A stretch of DNA of 64,000 bases, taken from positions 1 to 64,000 of the forward strand of contig CAMWQM010000008.1 in the NCBI GenBank assembly GCA_947176375.1. The letters run 5' to 3'. The DNA comes from an uncultured Helicobacteraceae bacterium (GTDB lineage: Bacteria; Campylobacterota; Campylobacteria; Campylobacterales; Helicobacteraceae). Shown here piece by piece: positions 1-7,786 of the stretch. Numbering within the stretch: the stretch's first letter is position 1; every line of letters begins with the position of its first letter. A program made the translations under genes and the position numbers. A model generated the notes under the pieces. The model was given only the letters and a program-made list of their open reading frames with translations. It did no database searches and was not told the origin of the DNA.

Positions 1-51
1 GGTTCAAATAGAATTATTCCTCTTGCTACAACTGGTGCAGTTAAGTTTTAA
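1..51 (+). CDS. C-terminal fragment of an unidentified gene
   Basis: Frame 1 is open from the first base for 16 codons and ends at TAA 49-51; the visible residues are GSNRIIPLATTGAVKF. Sixteen open codons alone prove little, but a strong terminator-type hairpin begins five bases after the stop, which supports a real gene ending here. The fragment is too short to assign. A final aromatic residue is compatible with an outer-membrane barrel, but that is only a guess. Confidence 0.4.
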   Translation, partial: GSNRIIPLATTGAVKF

Positions 52-56
52 GATAG

Positions 57-89
57 AAATCCAAAAAGGATATTTCCTCTTTTGGATTT
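57..89 (+). terminator. Terminator hairpin after the first gene fragment
   Basis: Arms AAATCCAAAA (57-66) and TTTTGGATTT (80-89) pair perfectly. An inner AGGA (67-70)/TCCT (75-78) pairing adds four more base pairs, with one bulged C at 79 and a TATT loop. The sequence after it is pyrimidine-rich (ACTTTCTT). The position directly behind the stop at 51 suits an intrinsic terminator. Confidence 0.6.
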
Positions 90-312
90 ACTTTCTTAAA
101 TAATACTTCTCCTCTATATCAAAATAAAAGACTATCAAAATTAGTAAAATAATTAAGATACTAATTAGTCTAATTTTAAATCCAAAATAAATTCATCGAT
201 AGAAACCTAAAATATATTTTTAAAATATTACTTGTTTAATAAAGTGCCACAAATTAGCCAAAATCAAACAAAGTAAAAATATTTAAGATTAAATTCTTGC
301 TAGATTGGAATC

Positions 313-573
313 TTAATCACCTTGACTTAAAATATCGCTCATAAGGCGGATTGATAAATCCTGTTTTAGATTTTCCATATCATCTTTAAGCTTATTTTTG
401 AATTCTGGTATTTTAGATTCTAATTCATTTTCCTCAATAATGGCATTTAATATCGCATATTCGCTAAAAAAAGTTTCTAAAGAGTTTTGTATAGCTTGTA
501 AGGGAGCATTTCTTAAGATACTGGCTAAATGTTCGATTGGATTCCCGCTTAACAATTCATCAAATATATCCAT
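313..573 (-). CDS. Small conserved hypothetical protein, 86 aa
   Basis: I do not recognise a domain. The product is acidic, predicted helical and cysteine-free, beginning MDIFDELLSGNPIEHLAS and ending in a charged helix rich in Lys, Asp and Glu, so it is probably cytosolic. The start has a good ribosome site (AAGGAAAA) a few bases upstream. It lies 28 bases downstream of hisD on the same strand and is likely co-transcribed with it. The roughly 260 bases between its stop and the first gene show nothing beyond the terminator at 57-89. Confidence 0.65.
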   Translation of the reverse strand: MDIFDELLSGNPIEHLASILRNAPLQAIQNSLETFFSEYAILNAIIEENELESKIPEFKNKLKDDMENLKQDLSIRLMSDILSQGD

Positions 574-601
574 AATTTTTCCTTATTTTTTCTTAAATTT
601 A

Positions 602-1891
602 TTATTTCAATCTAATTTCAATAGACTTCTTGTGTGCTTCTAACCCTTCACTATCAGCAATTAGCATACAATCTTTACCAATAGCCTTAATTGCGCTCTT
701 TGAAAAGCTAATAATAGAGCTTTTCTTTATAAAATTATCCACACTAAGTGGCGAGAAGAATCTAGCACTCCCACCTGTTGGCAAAGTATGATTTGGTCCT
801 GCTATATAGTCTCCTATTGCCTCTGGTGTGTATGCTCCTAGAAAGATTGCCCCTGCATTAGTAATAAATGGCAATAAATCACTAGGATTCTTCGTGATAA
901 TCTCTAAATGTTCTGGGGCAATCTCATTCATCAAGGAAACTGCCTCATCTATCGATTTTGTGATTATTATACAAGCCCTATTTTGTATAGATTTTGAAGT
1001 AATTTCATAACGTTTAAGTTTTTTTAGGCTAGATTCTAACTCTTCTTTAACATTCAGAGCTAAAGCTTTATCATCAGTTATTAAAATCGAGCTAGCCATC
1101 TCATCGTGCTCAGCCTGTGAGAGCAAATCGAGTGCTATAAACTTCGCATTTGCATCTTTATCTGCAATAATTCCTATTTCGCTTGGCCCTGCAATCATAT
1201 CGATATTAACCTCACCAAAGACAAGCTTTTTAGCAGTCGCTACATAAATATTTCCTGGTCCTGTGATAACATCTACTTTTTTAATATTATTGCTACCATA
1301 CGCCATAAAACCTATTGCACTTGCCCCACCAACTTTGTAAGCTTCTTTTATATCACATATATGCATAGCAGCTAGTAGCAAATCATTCATCTCATTGTTT
1401 GGAGCAGGAGTGCAAATCATAATCTCTTTAACTCCCGCCACAATAGCTGGAATCGCATTCATCAATAATGAGCTGGGATAGGCTGCTTTGCCTCCAGGGA
1501 TATAAAGCCCTGCACGATTTATAGAAGTAATTTTCTGCCCCAGCATTGTGCCATTTTCTTCAAAGTCTATCCACGACTTGCTCTTTTGCTTTAAGTGATA
1601 GTTTATAATTCTATCATAGGCTAAATTTAGTGCATTTTTCATATCTTTTGATAGATTATTATATGCCTTTTGCATAACTTTTGGGCTAATTTCAATATCC
1701 TTAAAACTATGCGGATTCCACTTATCAAAAGTTTTAATATGTTTTAGCAAAGCATCTTTGCCATTATTTCTAATATCATTTAGTAGCTCTAACACGACTT
1801 TAGAGACATTTTGTATATCCATATTTCCACGTTTTAATAATTCATTAAATTTTGCATCAAAATCTTTGCTACTTGTATTTAATATCTGCAT
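602..1891 (-). CDS. hisD: Histidinol dehydrogenase
   Basis: It catalyses the last two steps of histidine synthesis, oxidising L-histidinol to L-histidine with two NAD+ and a zinc ion, in the cytosol. At 429 residues it has normal family length. Family hallmarks are present: the NAD-binding VDVITGPGNIYVATAKK segment, the IAGPSEIGI stretch, the metal-ligand LLSQAEHDE motif (Gln and His ligands) and the catalytic IAPEHLEI motif (Glu-His). The ATG start has an AAGGA site just upstream. No other his gene is visible in the window, so the pathway is dispersed. Its presence argues against H. pylori, which lacks histidine biosynthesis. Confidence 0.97.
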   Translation of the reverse strand: MQILNTSSKDFDAKFNELLKRGNMDIQNVSKVVLELLNDIRNNGKDALLKHIKTFDKWNPHSFKDIEISPKVMQKAYNNLSKDMKNALNLAYDRIINYHLKQKSKSWIDFEENGTMLGQKITSINRAGLYIPGGKAAYPSSLLMNAIPAIVAGVKEIMICTPAPNNEMNDLLLAAMHICDIKEAYKVGGASAIGFMAYGSNNIKKVDVITGPGNIYVATAKKLVFGEVNIDMIAGPSEIGIIADKDANAKFIALDLLSQAEHDEMASSILITDDKALALNVKEELESSLKKLKRYEITSKSIQNRACIIITKSIDEAVSLMNEIAPEHLEIITKNPSDLLPFITNAGAIFLGAYTPEAIGDYIAGPNHTLPTGGSARFFSPLSVDNFIKKSSIISFSKSAIKAIGKDCMLIADSEGLEAHKKSIEIRLK

Positions 1892-1939
1892 AAGAATCCT
1901 TGTTGTTTGTATTGGAGTGATTATATAAGAGTTTAAATT

Positions 1940-1965
1940 AAACTACTCTTTTTTAAGAGTAGTTT
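1940..1965. terminator. Bidirectional hairpin between hisD and dps
   Basis: A perfect 11-bp stem, AAACTACTCTT (1940-1950) and AAGAGTAGTTT (1955-1965), with a four-base T loop. It lies about 20 bases past the dps stop and about 50 bases before the hisD start. The T-run is better on the plus strand; on the minus strand the trailing sequence is TTTAATTTAAA. The most likely role is ending dps transcription. Confidence 0.65.
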
Positions 1966-1984
1966 TTATGTGTATTTTTATATT

Positions 1985-2422
1985 TTAAGCAAGCTGTGCT
2001 TTAAGCATCCAAATGCTTTTTTCTAGTTTTGCTAGGATTCCATTTGCATAATCTGCAGTTGTTGTATCACCAGCTTTATCAGCCTCATCTGAAAGAGTTC
2101 TAAATTGTTTTACAAAATATTCATAATCTGTTAAGATGATTTTTAATACTTGCTCACCTTTAAATTTAGTTGCACTCTCTTCTTTAATTTTGGATAATTT
2201 TAGAGATTCTGCTAATGTAACAAGTGGTTTTTCTCCTATTTGTAAAAGTCTCTCCGCAGTATCATCAAAAACATCTGCAAAATCATCATAAATTTCCTCT
2301 GTCATTTCGTGAATAGGTTTAAATAATGTTCCCTCTACATTCCAATGTAGATTATGAATTTTCATATAAAAAACTATACTATCAGCTTGAATCTGTTTTA
2401 AAGTTTGAACAACTTTTGACAT
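1985..2422 (-). CDS. dps: Dps/NapA-type ferritin-like DNA-protection protein
   Basis: A cytosolic 12-subunit mini-ferritin that oxidises Fe(II) with peroxide, stores iron and protects DNA; the H. pylori orthologue is NapA. The 145 residues match the family. Inter-subunit ferroxidase ligands are visible: His26 in KIHNLHWNVEG, His38 in KPIHEMTEE, and Asp53 and Glu57 in FDDTAERL. The ATG has a GGAG ribosome site. The gene stands alone, with its own promoter-like sequence, a palindromic operator candidate in the leader and a terminator hairpin behind it. That layout suits a singly regulated iron/oxidative-stress gene. Confidence 0.96.
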   Translation of the reverse strand: MSKVVQTLKQIQADSIVFYMKIHNLHWNVEGTLFKPIHEMTEEIYDDFADVFDDTAERLLQIGEKPLVTLAESLKLSKIKEESATKFKGEQVLKIILTDYEYFVKQFRTLSDEADKAGDTTTADYANGILAKLEKSIWMLKAQLA

Positions 2423-2453
2423 TTTTACTCCTTGATTTGTATAAATTTAGATT

Positions 2454-2478
2454 CTAAATAATAATTTTTATTATTTAG
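2454..2478. promoter_or_regulatory. Perfect palindrome in the dps leader, Fur/PerR-like operator candidate
   Basis: Arms CTAAATAATAA (2454-2464) and TTATTATTTAG (2468-2478) are perfect inverted repeats around TTT. The core resembles the published H. pylori Fur box TAATAATnATTATTA, but with three rather than one central base. It lies between the likely -10 box and the dps ribosome site, so a bound repressor would block transcription; the same sequence could also fold in the mRNA. Assignment to Fur or PerR is inference. Confidence 0.5.
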
Positions 2479-2486
2479 GTGCAGTA

Positions 2487-2492
2487 ATAGTA
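2487..2492 (-). promoter_or_regulatory. Probable -10 box of dps
   Basis: On the minus strand the sequence reads TGC-TACTAT, an extended -10 element, about 65 bases upstream of the dps start. No good -35 is visible, as is usual for Helicobacter sigma-80 promoters. Confidence 0.4.
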
Positions 2493-2604
2493 GCATAAAT
2501 TTTATAAAAACATAGACTATTTTCATTAAGTTTTTATTTTAATTTATGTTTTAAATTAAAATTTATAATAAATTTTATATTTTCATAGATAAATTTTTAA
2601 AACA

Positions 2605-3627
2605 CTAGATTCCAAGTTTTACGCAAAAATATTTATTTTCTCCCGCTTGAAATGTAATGTCACCATTATGCGCTTGTGCTATTTGTTTGCATAACGCAAG
2701 TCCAAGTCCATTACCTTTAACTTTAGTGCTTTTAAAAGCCTCAAAAACACTCTCTGTATCACTAATATCCAATCCATTATCATAAATTTTTAGAAACTGT
2801 GCTTCATCATTTCTATAAAATTCAATCTTAATCACACCATTTTGAATATCCTCTCTCTCCTCAATTGCCTCAATAGCATTTAAAATAAGATTCTGCATTA
2901 ATAGTTCCAAAAGCTCCCTATCACAGACTATTATATCACTTTTAATATCATAAATAAAATCAATATTTTTAGAATATTCAAAATAAACTACAGAATCTTC
3001 CACACTCTCTTTTATAATCTCGCTATTATAAGCATTACTAGCAGATTTTACACCTTTTGAAAATAATAAAGTCGTCTCAATCAAGCGCTCCACCCGCCAA
3101 AGTGCCTTTTTCATCTCTAAAATATAAATCTTATTTTTAGAATCTATATTTTTTAAAAGCTGGGATAGCATAAGTGCAATAGCACCTATGGGATTACGAA
3201 TCTCGTGAGCTAAATGAGCTGAAATCTGCCCCATTGACGCCAATCTTTCTTTTTGCTTTTCATTTGTGATATTTGTCGCAGTGATTAGAATTTTTTCATT
3301 TTTGCTACTTTTTTGCATTAAATAATTTTCTTTATTAAATAGAATCTCACATTCGACAAAATCTTTAGGGCAAATCTCTAAAATTTTATCAATTTTTTTT
3401 GCATAAGAATTGTAGTAAAAATAGCTTCCATCTTGATTTATCACCCATATAGGATAGGGCAAAGCCTCTAAAATCAAATCATATACATCTTTTAAGTCGC
3501 TAAATTCTCGCTCTGCTCTATCAATCTGCTTTATGAATTCATCTAGAATCTTAATAGTCGAATCTTTATCATTCTGTGTTTTAGCACTTAATGCAATGCC
3601 TTTGAAAATATCCTCAAGATTCTCCAA
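2605..3627 (-). CDS. flgS: Flagellar sensor histidine kinase FlgS
   Basis: A cytosolic kinase that phosphorylates FlgR and so switches on sigma-54-dependent rod and hook genes in Helicobacter and Campylobacter. At 340 residues it has no membrane segments. A PAS-like segment lies at about 45-130 (EALPYPIWVINQDGSYFYY), followed by the phospho-acceptor motif SAHLAHEIRNPIGA, the N box NLILNAIEAI and the G boxes DNGLD and GNGLGLALCKQ. The chosen TTG start lies three bases past the FlgJ-like stop, so the pair is translationally close. In H. pylori the same pair (HP0245-HP0244) follows flgI, but flgI is not here. Confidence 0.9.
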   Translation of the reverse strand: MENLEDIFKGIALSAKTQNDKDSTIKILDEFIKQIDRAEREFSDLKDVYDLILEALPYPIWVINQDGSYFYYNSYAKKIDKILEICPKDFVECEILFNKENYLMQKSSKNEKILITATNITNEKQKERLASMGQISAHLAHEIRNPIGAIALMLSQLLKNIDSKNKIYILEMKKALWRVERLIETTLLFSKGVKSASNAYNSEIIKESVEDSVVYFEYSKNIDFIYDIKSDIIVCDRELLELLMQNLILNAIEAIEEREDIQNGVIKIEFYRNDEAQFLKIYDNGLDISDTESVFEAFKSTKVKGNGLGLALCKQIAQAHNGDITFQAGENKYFCVKLGI

Positions 3628-3630
3628 GCT

Positions 3631-3912
3631 CTAGGCTTCTTTCTGCAAATCTTTTAAATAATTAAACAATAGCTCACTATAGCCAAACGAGCCACTTAAG
3701 GTATCTGCTAGAGTTTCCTTATACATTGAGTGATAAATATCACTTCCAGCCTCTTTTGGGTAAAGTGGATTTTCTAAATTTAGTGCGGAATCTAGCATAT
3801 ATTTTAAAATCAACGCTTCAAATGAATCTGTCTGCTCTTTTAGCTTCACATCATTTGTAGTTTTTTTAATAGTATTTATTGGCTTATCTAGCAGACTTGT
3901 ATTAATTTGCAT
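3631..3912 (-). CDS. flgJ: FlgJ-like rod-binding protein, single domain
   Basis: At 93 residues it corresponds to the N-terminal rod-capping domain of FlgJ, without the C-terminal peptidoglycan hydrolase found in enteric bacteria. The pattern EQTDSFEALILKYMLDSAL, then the segment ending HSMYKETLADTLS, matches the Rod-binding family, which normally reads FE.lfl..ml..m and aLa..ls..g. It probably helps rod assembly across the periplasm. It directly precedes flgS, as in H. pylori HP0245. The upstream 215 bases to the next gene are AT-rich with no further feature seen. Confidence 0.8.
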   Translation of the reverse strand: MQINTSLLDKPINTIKKTTNDVKLKEQTDSFEALILKYMLDSALNLENPLYPKEAGSDIYHSMYKETLADTLSGSFGYSELLFNYLKDLQKEA

Positions 3913-4127
3913 TATTTCTCCATTTTTTAGATAATTTAAAGCAAGTTTTATTCCTTATAAGCAAATAATAAATTTTTATTTTAAGCATTTAACTGGTAAA
4001 GAAAATGATTTAGGAACTTCGTAAATTATAAGATTGTATAGTTTAGTTTCCATATTAAATTAGATTTTTGTATTAATGTAGAATCTATTAACATTGAGAT
4101 TCTTTAAAAATTAATATTATTTATCTG

Positions 4128-4958
4128 TTATCCAAATAGCACTTTTTGTCGCACAATAGAAGCATTTGTTATGCTATTTGCACCACTTTCTAGTAGTTTC
4201 TTTATCTCTTCATTTGTATATTCATTGTGATTATAAACTACAATACATATCTCATCACCCTCACTCAAATATCTCTCCTCGCCTAGCGGTGTGTAACTTG
4301 TAGCACCAACGGCTATGATTAATTTTTTAGGATAATTGCTTTGCTTTATTATGTCAGCTAAATTTTCTAGCACAGAAAAATCTGCCTGTGTATTTATTTT
4401 TTTAACTACCCATTGAAGTAACTTTTCATTAAAATAGCTGTAATTTATTAGCTTTGTATTATTCCCATATTGATGTGCTTTGTTATCAAAAATTAAAAAC
4501 GAAGTAATTGAATAATCATCGCAGATTCCACCACTTTGAAATAATTTTAGTGGTATTTTATCACCTATGCCTTTTGAGGCAACAGAAAAATTCTTTTTTT
4601 GACTAAGCTTTGTAGCATTTGGGTTATTTCTAATTGAAGCATCATTGAAGGCCATAAAAAACTTTGGCACTATATTTTTTAGAACCTTTACATCATCATA
4701 ATTTTCATAAATCATCTCACATTCAAGTGCCATTTCAGGCTCAGCTTGGACATTATATTCTTTTGGTATAATTAGTTTAGTATTATCAATACAATATCGC
4801 CCTAAAAATCCATTATTATTTGGAATATAAAATGGAAAGATTCCCTTTGGTGCATCCTCTTCATCACTAGCAATATTGAGAAAATCTTTTGCTTCTCCTG
4901 CTTGTTTTAAGTGATTTGCGAAATTTCCTGCGATACCCAATCCTAAATAGCTTTTCAT
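4128..4958 (-). CDS. DUF5718 family protein
   Basis: A 276-residue soluble protein beginning MKSYLGLGIAGNFANHLKQ. I recognise it as the DUF5718 family of Campylobacterales; its function is unknown to me. The pattern EMALECEMIYENYDD, then MAFNDASIRN, then IGDKIPLKL, recalls fumarylacetoacetase-like folds, where acidic residues bind a metal, but the resemblance is loose. No signal peptide or membrane segment is seen. It is divergent from the OpgB-like gene, with overlapping promoter sequences between them. Confidence 0.75.
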   Translation of the reverse strand: MKSYLGLGIAGNFANHLKQAGEAKDFLNIASDEEDAPKGIFPFYIPNNNGFLGRYCIDNTKLIIPKEYNVQAEPEMALECEMIYENYDDVKVLKNIVPKFFMAFNDASIRNNPNATKLSQKKNFSVASKGIGDKIPLKLFQSGGICDDYSITSFLIFDNKAHQYGNNTKLINYSYFNEKLLQWVVKKINTQADFSVLENLADIIKQSNYPKKLIIAVGATSYTPLGEERYLSEGDEICIVVYNHNEYTNEEIKKLLESGANSITNASIVRQKVLFG

Positions 4959-4992
4959 ATTAAATCCTCTGATTCTAAAACTTTAAGGTGTA

Positions 4993-5005
4993 ATTATATT
5001 ATAAT
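4993..5005. promoter_or_regulatory. Overlapping divergent -10 boxes
   Basis: TATAAT at 5000-5005 faces the OpgB-like gene. ATTATA at 4993-4998 is TATAAT on the minus strand facing the DUF5718 gene. The boxes are one base apart, so polymerases starting in both directions would compete. Confidence 0.5.
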
Positions 5006-5046
5006 TTGCATTTTAAAATTTAAAAAACATTCTCTAGGCAATAATA

Positions 5047-6618
5047 ATGAAAAAAATAAGCAAAATTCGGCTTTCTCTCTTAATATCTCTATTAATTTTT
5101 GTATTTTTTGGAATATTTATAATATGTAGTAGCCTATGGATAGCAAATAATTATGACAATGTAACAATGAATGAAATTTTATTTCATTTGTATTTACCAA
5201 CATCAGGCGTTGATAGCTATTTTATAAAAAGCTTTAGTTTAGGTGCAATTTTTCCCAGTATAGTTTTGTTTATAATTGCGATATTTGTATTTTTTAGGAT
5301 TCATATTTTTATTTCTATTGTTTTAAGTATTAGCATTTGTGTATTTTGCGTATCATTATTAAACTATGAATTTGGCTTATTTAAATTTATAAATATAAAA
5401 TCCTCATCGTTTATAGAAGATAATTATCAAAAAATAGATTTAGAGAATTTTAAAAATAAATATAAAGATTTAGAGAATAAAAGAAACTTGATTTTAATAT
5501 TATTAGAATCTATGGAGACAACTTATAGCACCAAAAATTTGCAAAATGCAAATAATATTAATGCAAAAAATTCCGATCCAAATATCAATTCTACCCCACT
5601 CAAAATGGCTAACTTAAACATTACATCATTTGGCGAATTAATACCAAATTTATCGAATCTTGCAGTAGCAAATATAAATTTTAGCAATACAAGTGGCTTT
5701 GGCGGGATAGTGCAAAGCGCAAATACAGATTTTACCATTGCTGCAATAGTAGGCTATATGTGCGGGATTCCGCTAAATTTTGATATTAGACACAAAATAT
5801 TTAAGAGTTTTAAAGAAGATTATTTCCTGAATTCTGCAACTTGCATTAGTGATATACTTCACACACTAAACTATAATAATCTTATGCTAATGGGAAGTAG
5901 CAAGTATTTCACCTCAAAAGATAAATTTTTCAATTCTCATCATATTAATGTAAAAGATTTATTTTACTATAAAGAAGCAAAACTAGTCCAAAAAGAAAAT
6001 TATAATATCGATTTTGGCTGGGGATTTGAAGATTCTAAACTTTTTGAATTTGCAAAAGATGAGCTAAAAACTCTCTCAAAGCAAAAAGAACCTTTTGCTT
6101 TGTATTTACTTACCACAGATACGCATTTTCCAACAGGTTTTATAGATGATAAATGCAAGATAAAATTTAATTTAAATTCAAATAATTATACTGATAGAGA
6201 AAATAAAGCTTATCAAAATGCCATAGCCTGCAGTGATATTATAGTTAGCGATTTTATTGCTTGGCTTAAAAAGCAAGATTTTTATGAAAATACCACAATT
6301 ATAGTCTTAGGCGACCACTTAACTATGAAAGTTGGAATGGTTGATAACATCAAAAATCGCTTCATCTATAATGCTTTTATAAATCCAGAATTTAGTAAAA
6401 AACTTGATAAAAAATTATTAAAAAATCGAAAGCTAAATCACTTTGATGTAACCACACTTATTTTAGATTCGCTTGGGTATGAGACGCGAAGATTTGCATT
6501 AGGGATAAATCCACTATATGATAAAACTTTAATGGAAATTTATGGAGAATCTGAATTTAGCGAGCTAATCACACATAAATCAAGTTTTTATGACAGCCTT
6601 TGGGAAGTGAATCCTTGA
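5047..6618 (+). CDS. OpgB/LtaS-type membrane phosphoglycerol/phosphoethanolamine transferase
   Basis: A 523-residue inner-membrane enzyme of the alkaline-phosphatase superfamily with a periplasmic catalytic domain. Hydrophobic segments lie near 8-30, 62-83 and 86-105. The N-terminal LYLPTSGVDSYFI and the later FTIAAIVGYMCGIPL closely recall E. coli OpgB, which moves phosphoglycerol to periplasmic glucans. Metal-ligand candidates are Glu in LILLESMETTY, His in TTDTHFPTGF, and Asp and His in VLGDHLTMK. The actual acceptor (glucan, lipid A or another) cannot be read from sequence. It overlaps yraN by four bases and has its own -10 box upstream. Confidence 0.85.
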   Translation: MKKISKIRLSLLISLLIFVFFGIFIICSSLWIANNYDNVTMNEILFHLYLPTSGVDSYFIKSFSLGAIFPSIVLFIIAIFVFFRIHIFISIVLSISICVFCVSLLNYEFGLFKFINIKSSSFIEDNYQKIDLENFKNKYKDLENKRNLILILLESMETTYSTKNLQNANNINAKNSDPNINSTPLKMANLNITSFGELIPNLSNLAVANINFSNTSGFGGIVQSANTDFTIAAIVGYMCGIPLNFDIRHKIFKSFKEDYFLNSATCISDILHTLNYNNLMLMGSSKYFTSKDKFFNSHHINVKDLFYYKEAKLVQKENYNIDFGWGFEDSKLFEFAKDELKTLSKQKEPFALYLLTTDTHFPTGFIDDKCKIKFNLNSNNYTDRENKAYQNAIACSDIIVSDFIAWLKKQDFYENTTIIVLGDHLTMKVGMVDNIKNRFIYNAFINPEFSKKLDKKLLKNRKLNHFDVTTLILDSLGYETRRFALGINPLYDKTLMEIYGESEFSELITHKSSFYDSLWEVNP

Positions 6619-6941
6619 GCAGAAAAAAAGGAAATATTGCAGAAAAACAAGCACAAGACTATTTAACTAAAAATGGCTTTAAAATAATACAAACAAATTT
6701 TTATACACAATACGGAGAGATTGATATTATTGCCACGAAAGATAATATCTATCATTTCATAGAAGTTAAAAGTGGTAAAAATTTTGAACCATTACTAAAT
6801 GTAACTCCAAAAAAATTGCAAAAAATAATACATTCTGTTTCTATATATCTTGCTAAAAATGAGCTTGATGTGTTATATTGTATTGATGTTATAACAATTA
6901 AAAATAATACAATAGAATTTTTTAGCAATGTCAGTATGTAA
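6615..6941 (+). CDS. yraN: YraN/UPF0102 family nuclease-fold protein
   Basis: A small Holliday-junction-resolvase-like fold protein of unknown role. The core motif QYGEIDIIATKDNIYHFIEVKSG shows the E-x-D-(12)-E-x-K pattern of the family. A longer reading from TTG 6600 is possible. I prefer TTG 6615, which overlaps the previous stop as TTGA, has GGGAAG eight bases upstream and gives the usual LSRKKGNIAEKQA start, for 108 residues. It is translationally coupled to the OpgB-like gene. Confidence 0.88.
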   Translation: MSRKKGNIAEKQAQDYLTKNGFKIIQTNFYTQYGEIDIIATKDNIYHFIEVKSGKNFEPLLNVTPKKLQKIIHSVSIYLAKNELDVLYCIDVITIKNNTIEFFSNVSM

Positions 6942-6970
6942 TAAATTATTTTTTGTTATTTGGAATTTTA

Positions 6971-6979
6971 TGCTAGAAT
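6971..6979 (+). promoter_or_regulatory. Extended -10 promoter of the trxA operon
   Basis: TGC followed by TAGAAT (6974-6979) lies 34 bases before the trxA start, an extended -10 element typical of Helicobacter vegetative promoters. A T-rich stretch lies upstream instead of a clear -35. Confidence 0.6.
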
Positions 6980-7012
6980 TGCTAGTTTAAAAATAACAAT
7001 TAGGAGTTTTAA

Positions 7013-7330
7013 ATGGGTAAATACATAGAATTAAATAATGACAATTTCGATAGCATTACAAAATCTGGTGTGTCATTAGTAGATTTTTGGGCGCCTTGGT
7101 GCGGACCTTGTAGAATGTTAAATCCTATTATAGAAAAACTTGTAGATGAGTTTGAAGGAAGGGCAAATATTTGTAAAGTTAATACAGATGAAGAGGGCGA
7201 TTTAGCCACAAGATTCGGTATTAGAAGTGTGCCTACATTATTATTTATGAAAGATGGTGAAGTGATTCATCAAATGGTTGGTGCTACTTCAGAACAAGCT
7301 TTAATAGATAAAATCAATTCACTATTATAA
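7013..7330 (+). CDS. trxA: Thioredoxin
   Basis: A cytosolic disulfide reductant, 105 residues. The active site is in WAPWCGPCRMLNPII, and the cis-proline segment is IRSVPTLLFMKDGE. It is reduced by TrxB, encoded 456 bases downstream, and supplies peroxiredoxins, methionine sulfoxide reductase and ribonucleotide reductase. A good AGGAG ribosome site precedes the ATG. It heads an operon with a small membrane protein and trxB. Confidence 0.98.
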   Translation: MGKYIELNNDNFDSITKSGVSLVDFWAPWCGPCRMLNPIIEKLVDEFEGRANICKVNTDEEGDLATRFGIRSVPTLLFMKDGEVIHQMVGATSEQALIDKINSLL

Positions 7331-7343
7331 TGATTTTAAGTAG

Positions 7344-7778
7344 TTGAAATTTTCAATCCTAGCTCCATTTGCCACAACGCTTTTTATGGCAGTGGCATTT
7401 TTTTATTTTCAATGGAACTATACTAAATTCAAATCTATTGATTTTAATAACATTGTTTTTTATGGTAAGGATTATATTTTTTCACCGCTTGAAAATGAGT
7501 ATATTGTTATTTTGTATAATTCTAAATCTAGTAGTTTTGTAGAGCTTGCAAAAGAGATTCCAAATAAAAAGAATCTAAAAATTCTAGCAATAGATTTTTA
7601 TCAAAATACAAATAAAGAAATTACCAATAATATCATTCCATTAAGTGCTGGAATGAATACGCTTTTAAAATTTAGTAATATTTTTAAGATAAACAAAATA
7701 CCTGTGTATTTTAAAATTAAGCGGAAAAATGATTCAAAATTTACACAAAATAGTAAAATTTTAACTTTAAAAAATTAG
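7344..7778 (+). CDS. Membrane-anchored thioredoxin-like protein lacking cysteines
   Basis: A 144-residue protein starting at TTG 7344 (a usable but weak site), 13 bases after trxA and 8 before trxB. Residues 5-24 (ILAPFATTLFMAVAFFYFQW) form one membrane anchor or uncleaved signal. The rest recalls a thioredoxin fold: a strand EYIVILYNS where the CxxC would sit but reading SKSSS, a helix, a strand NLKILAIDF, and a cis-proline-like strand KINKIPVYFKI. There is no cysteine in the whole protein, so redox chemistry is excluded. A docking or scaffold role for the flanking TrxA/TrxB is inference. Confidence 0.75.
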   Translation: MKFSILAPFATTLFMAVAFFYFQWNYTKFKSIDFNNIVFYGKDYIFSPLENEYIVILYNSKSSSFVELAKEIPNKKNLKILAIDFYQNTNKEITNNIIPLSAGMNTLLKFSNIFKINKIPVYFKIKRKNDSKFTQNSKILTLKN

Positions 7779-7786
7779 GAGAATAA

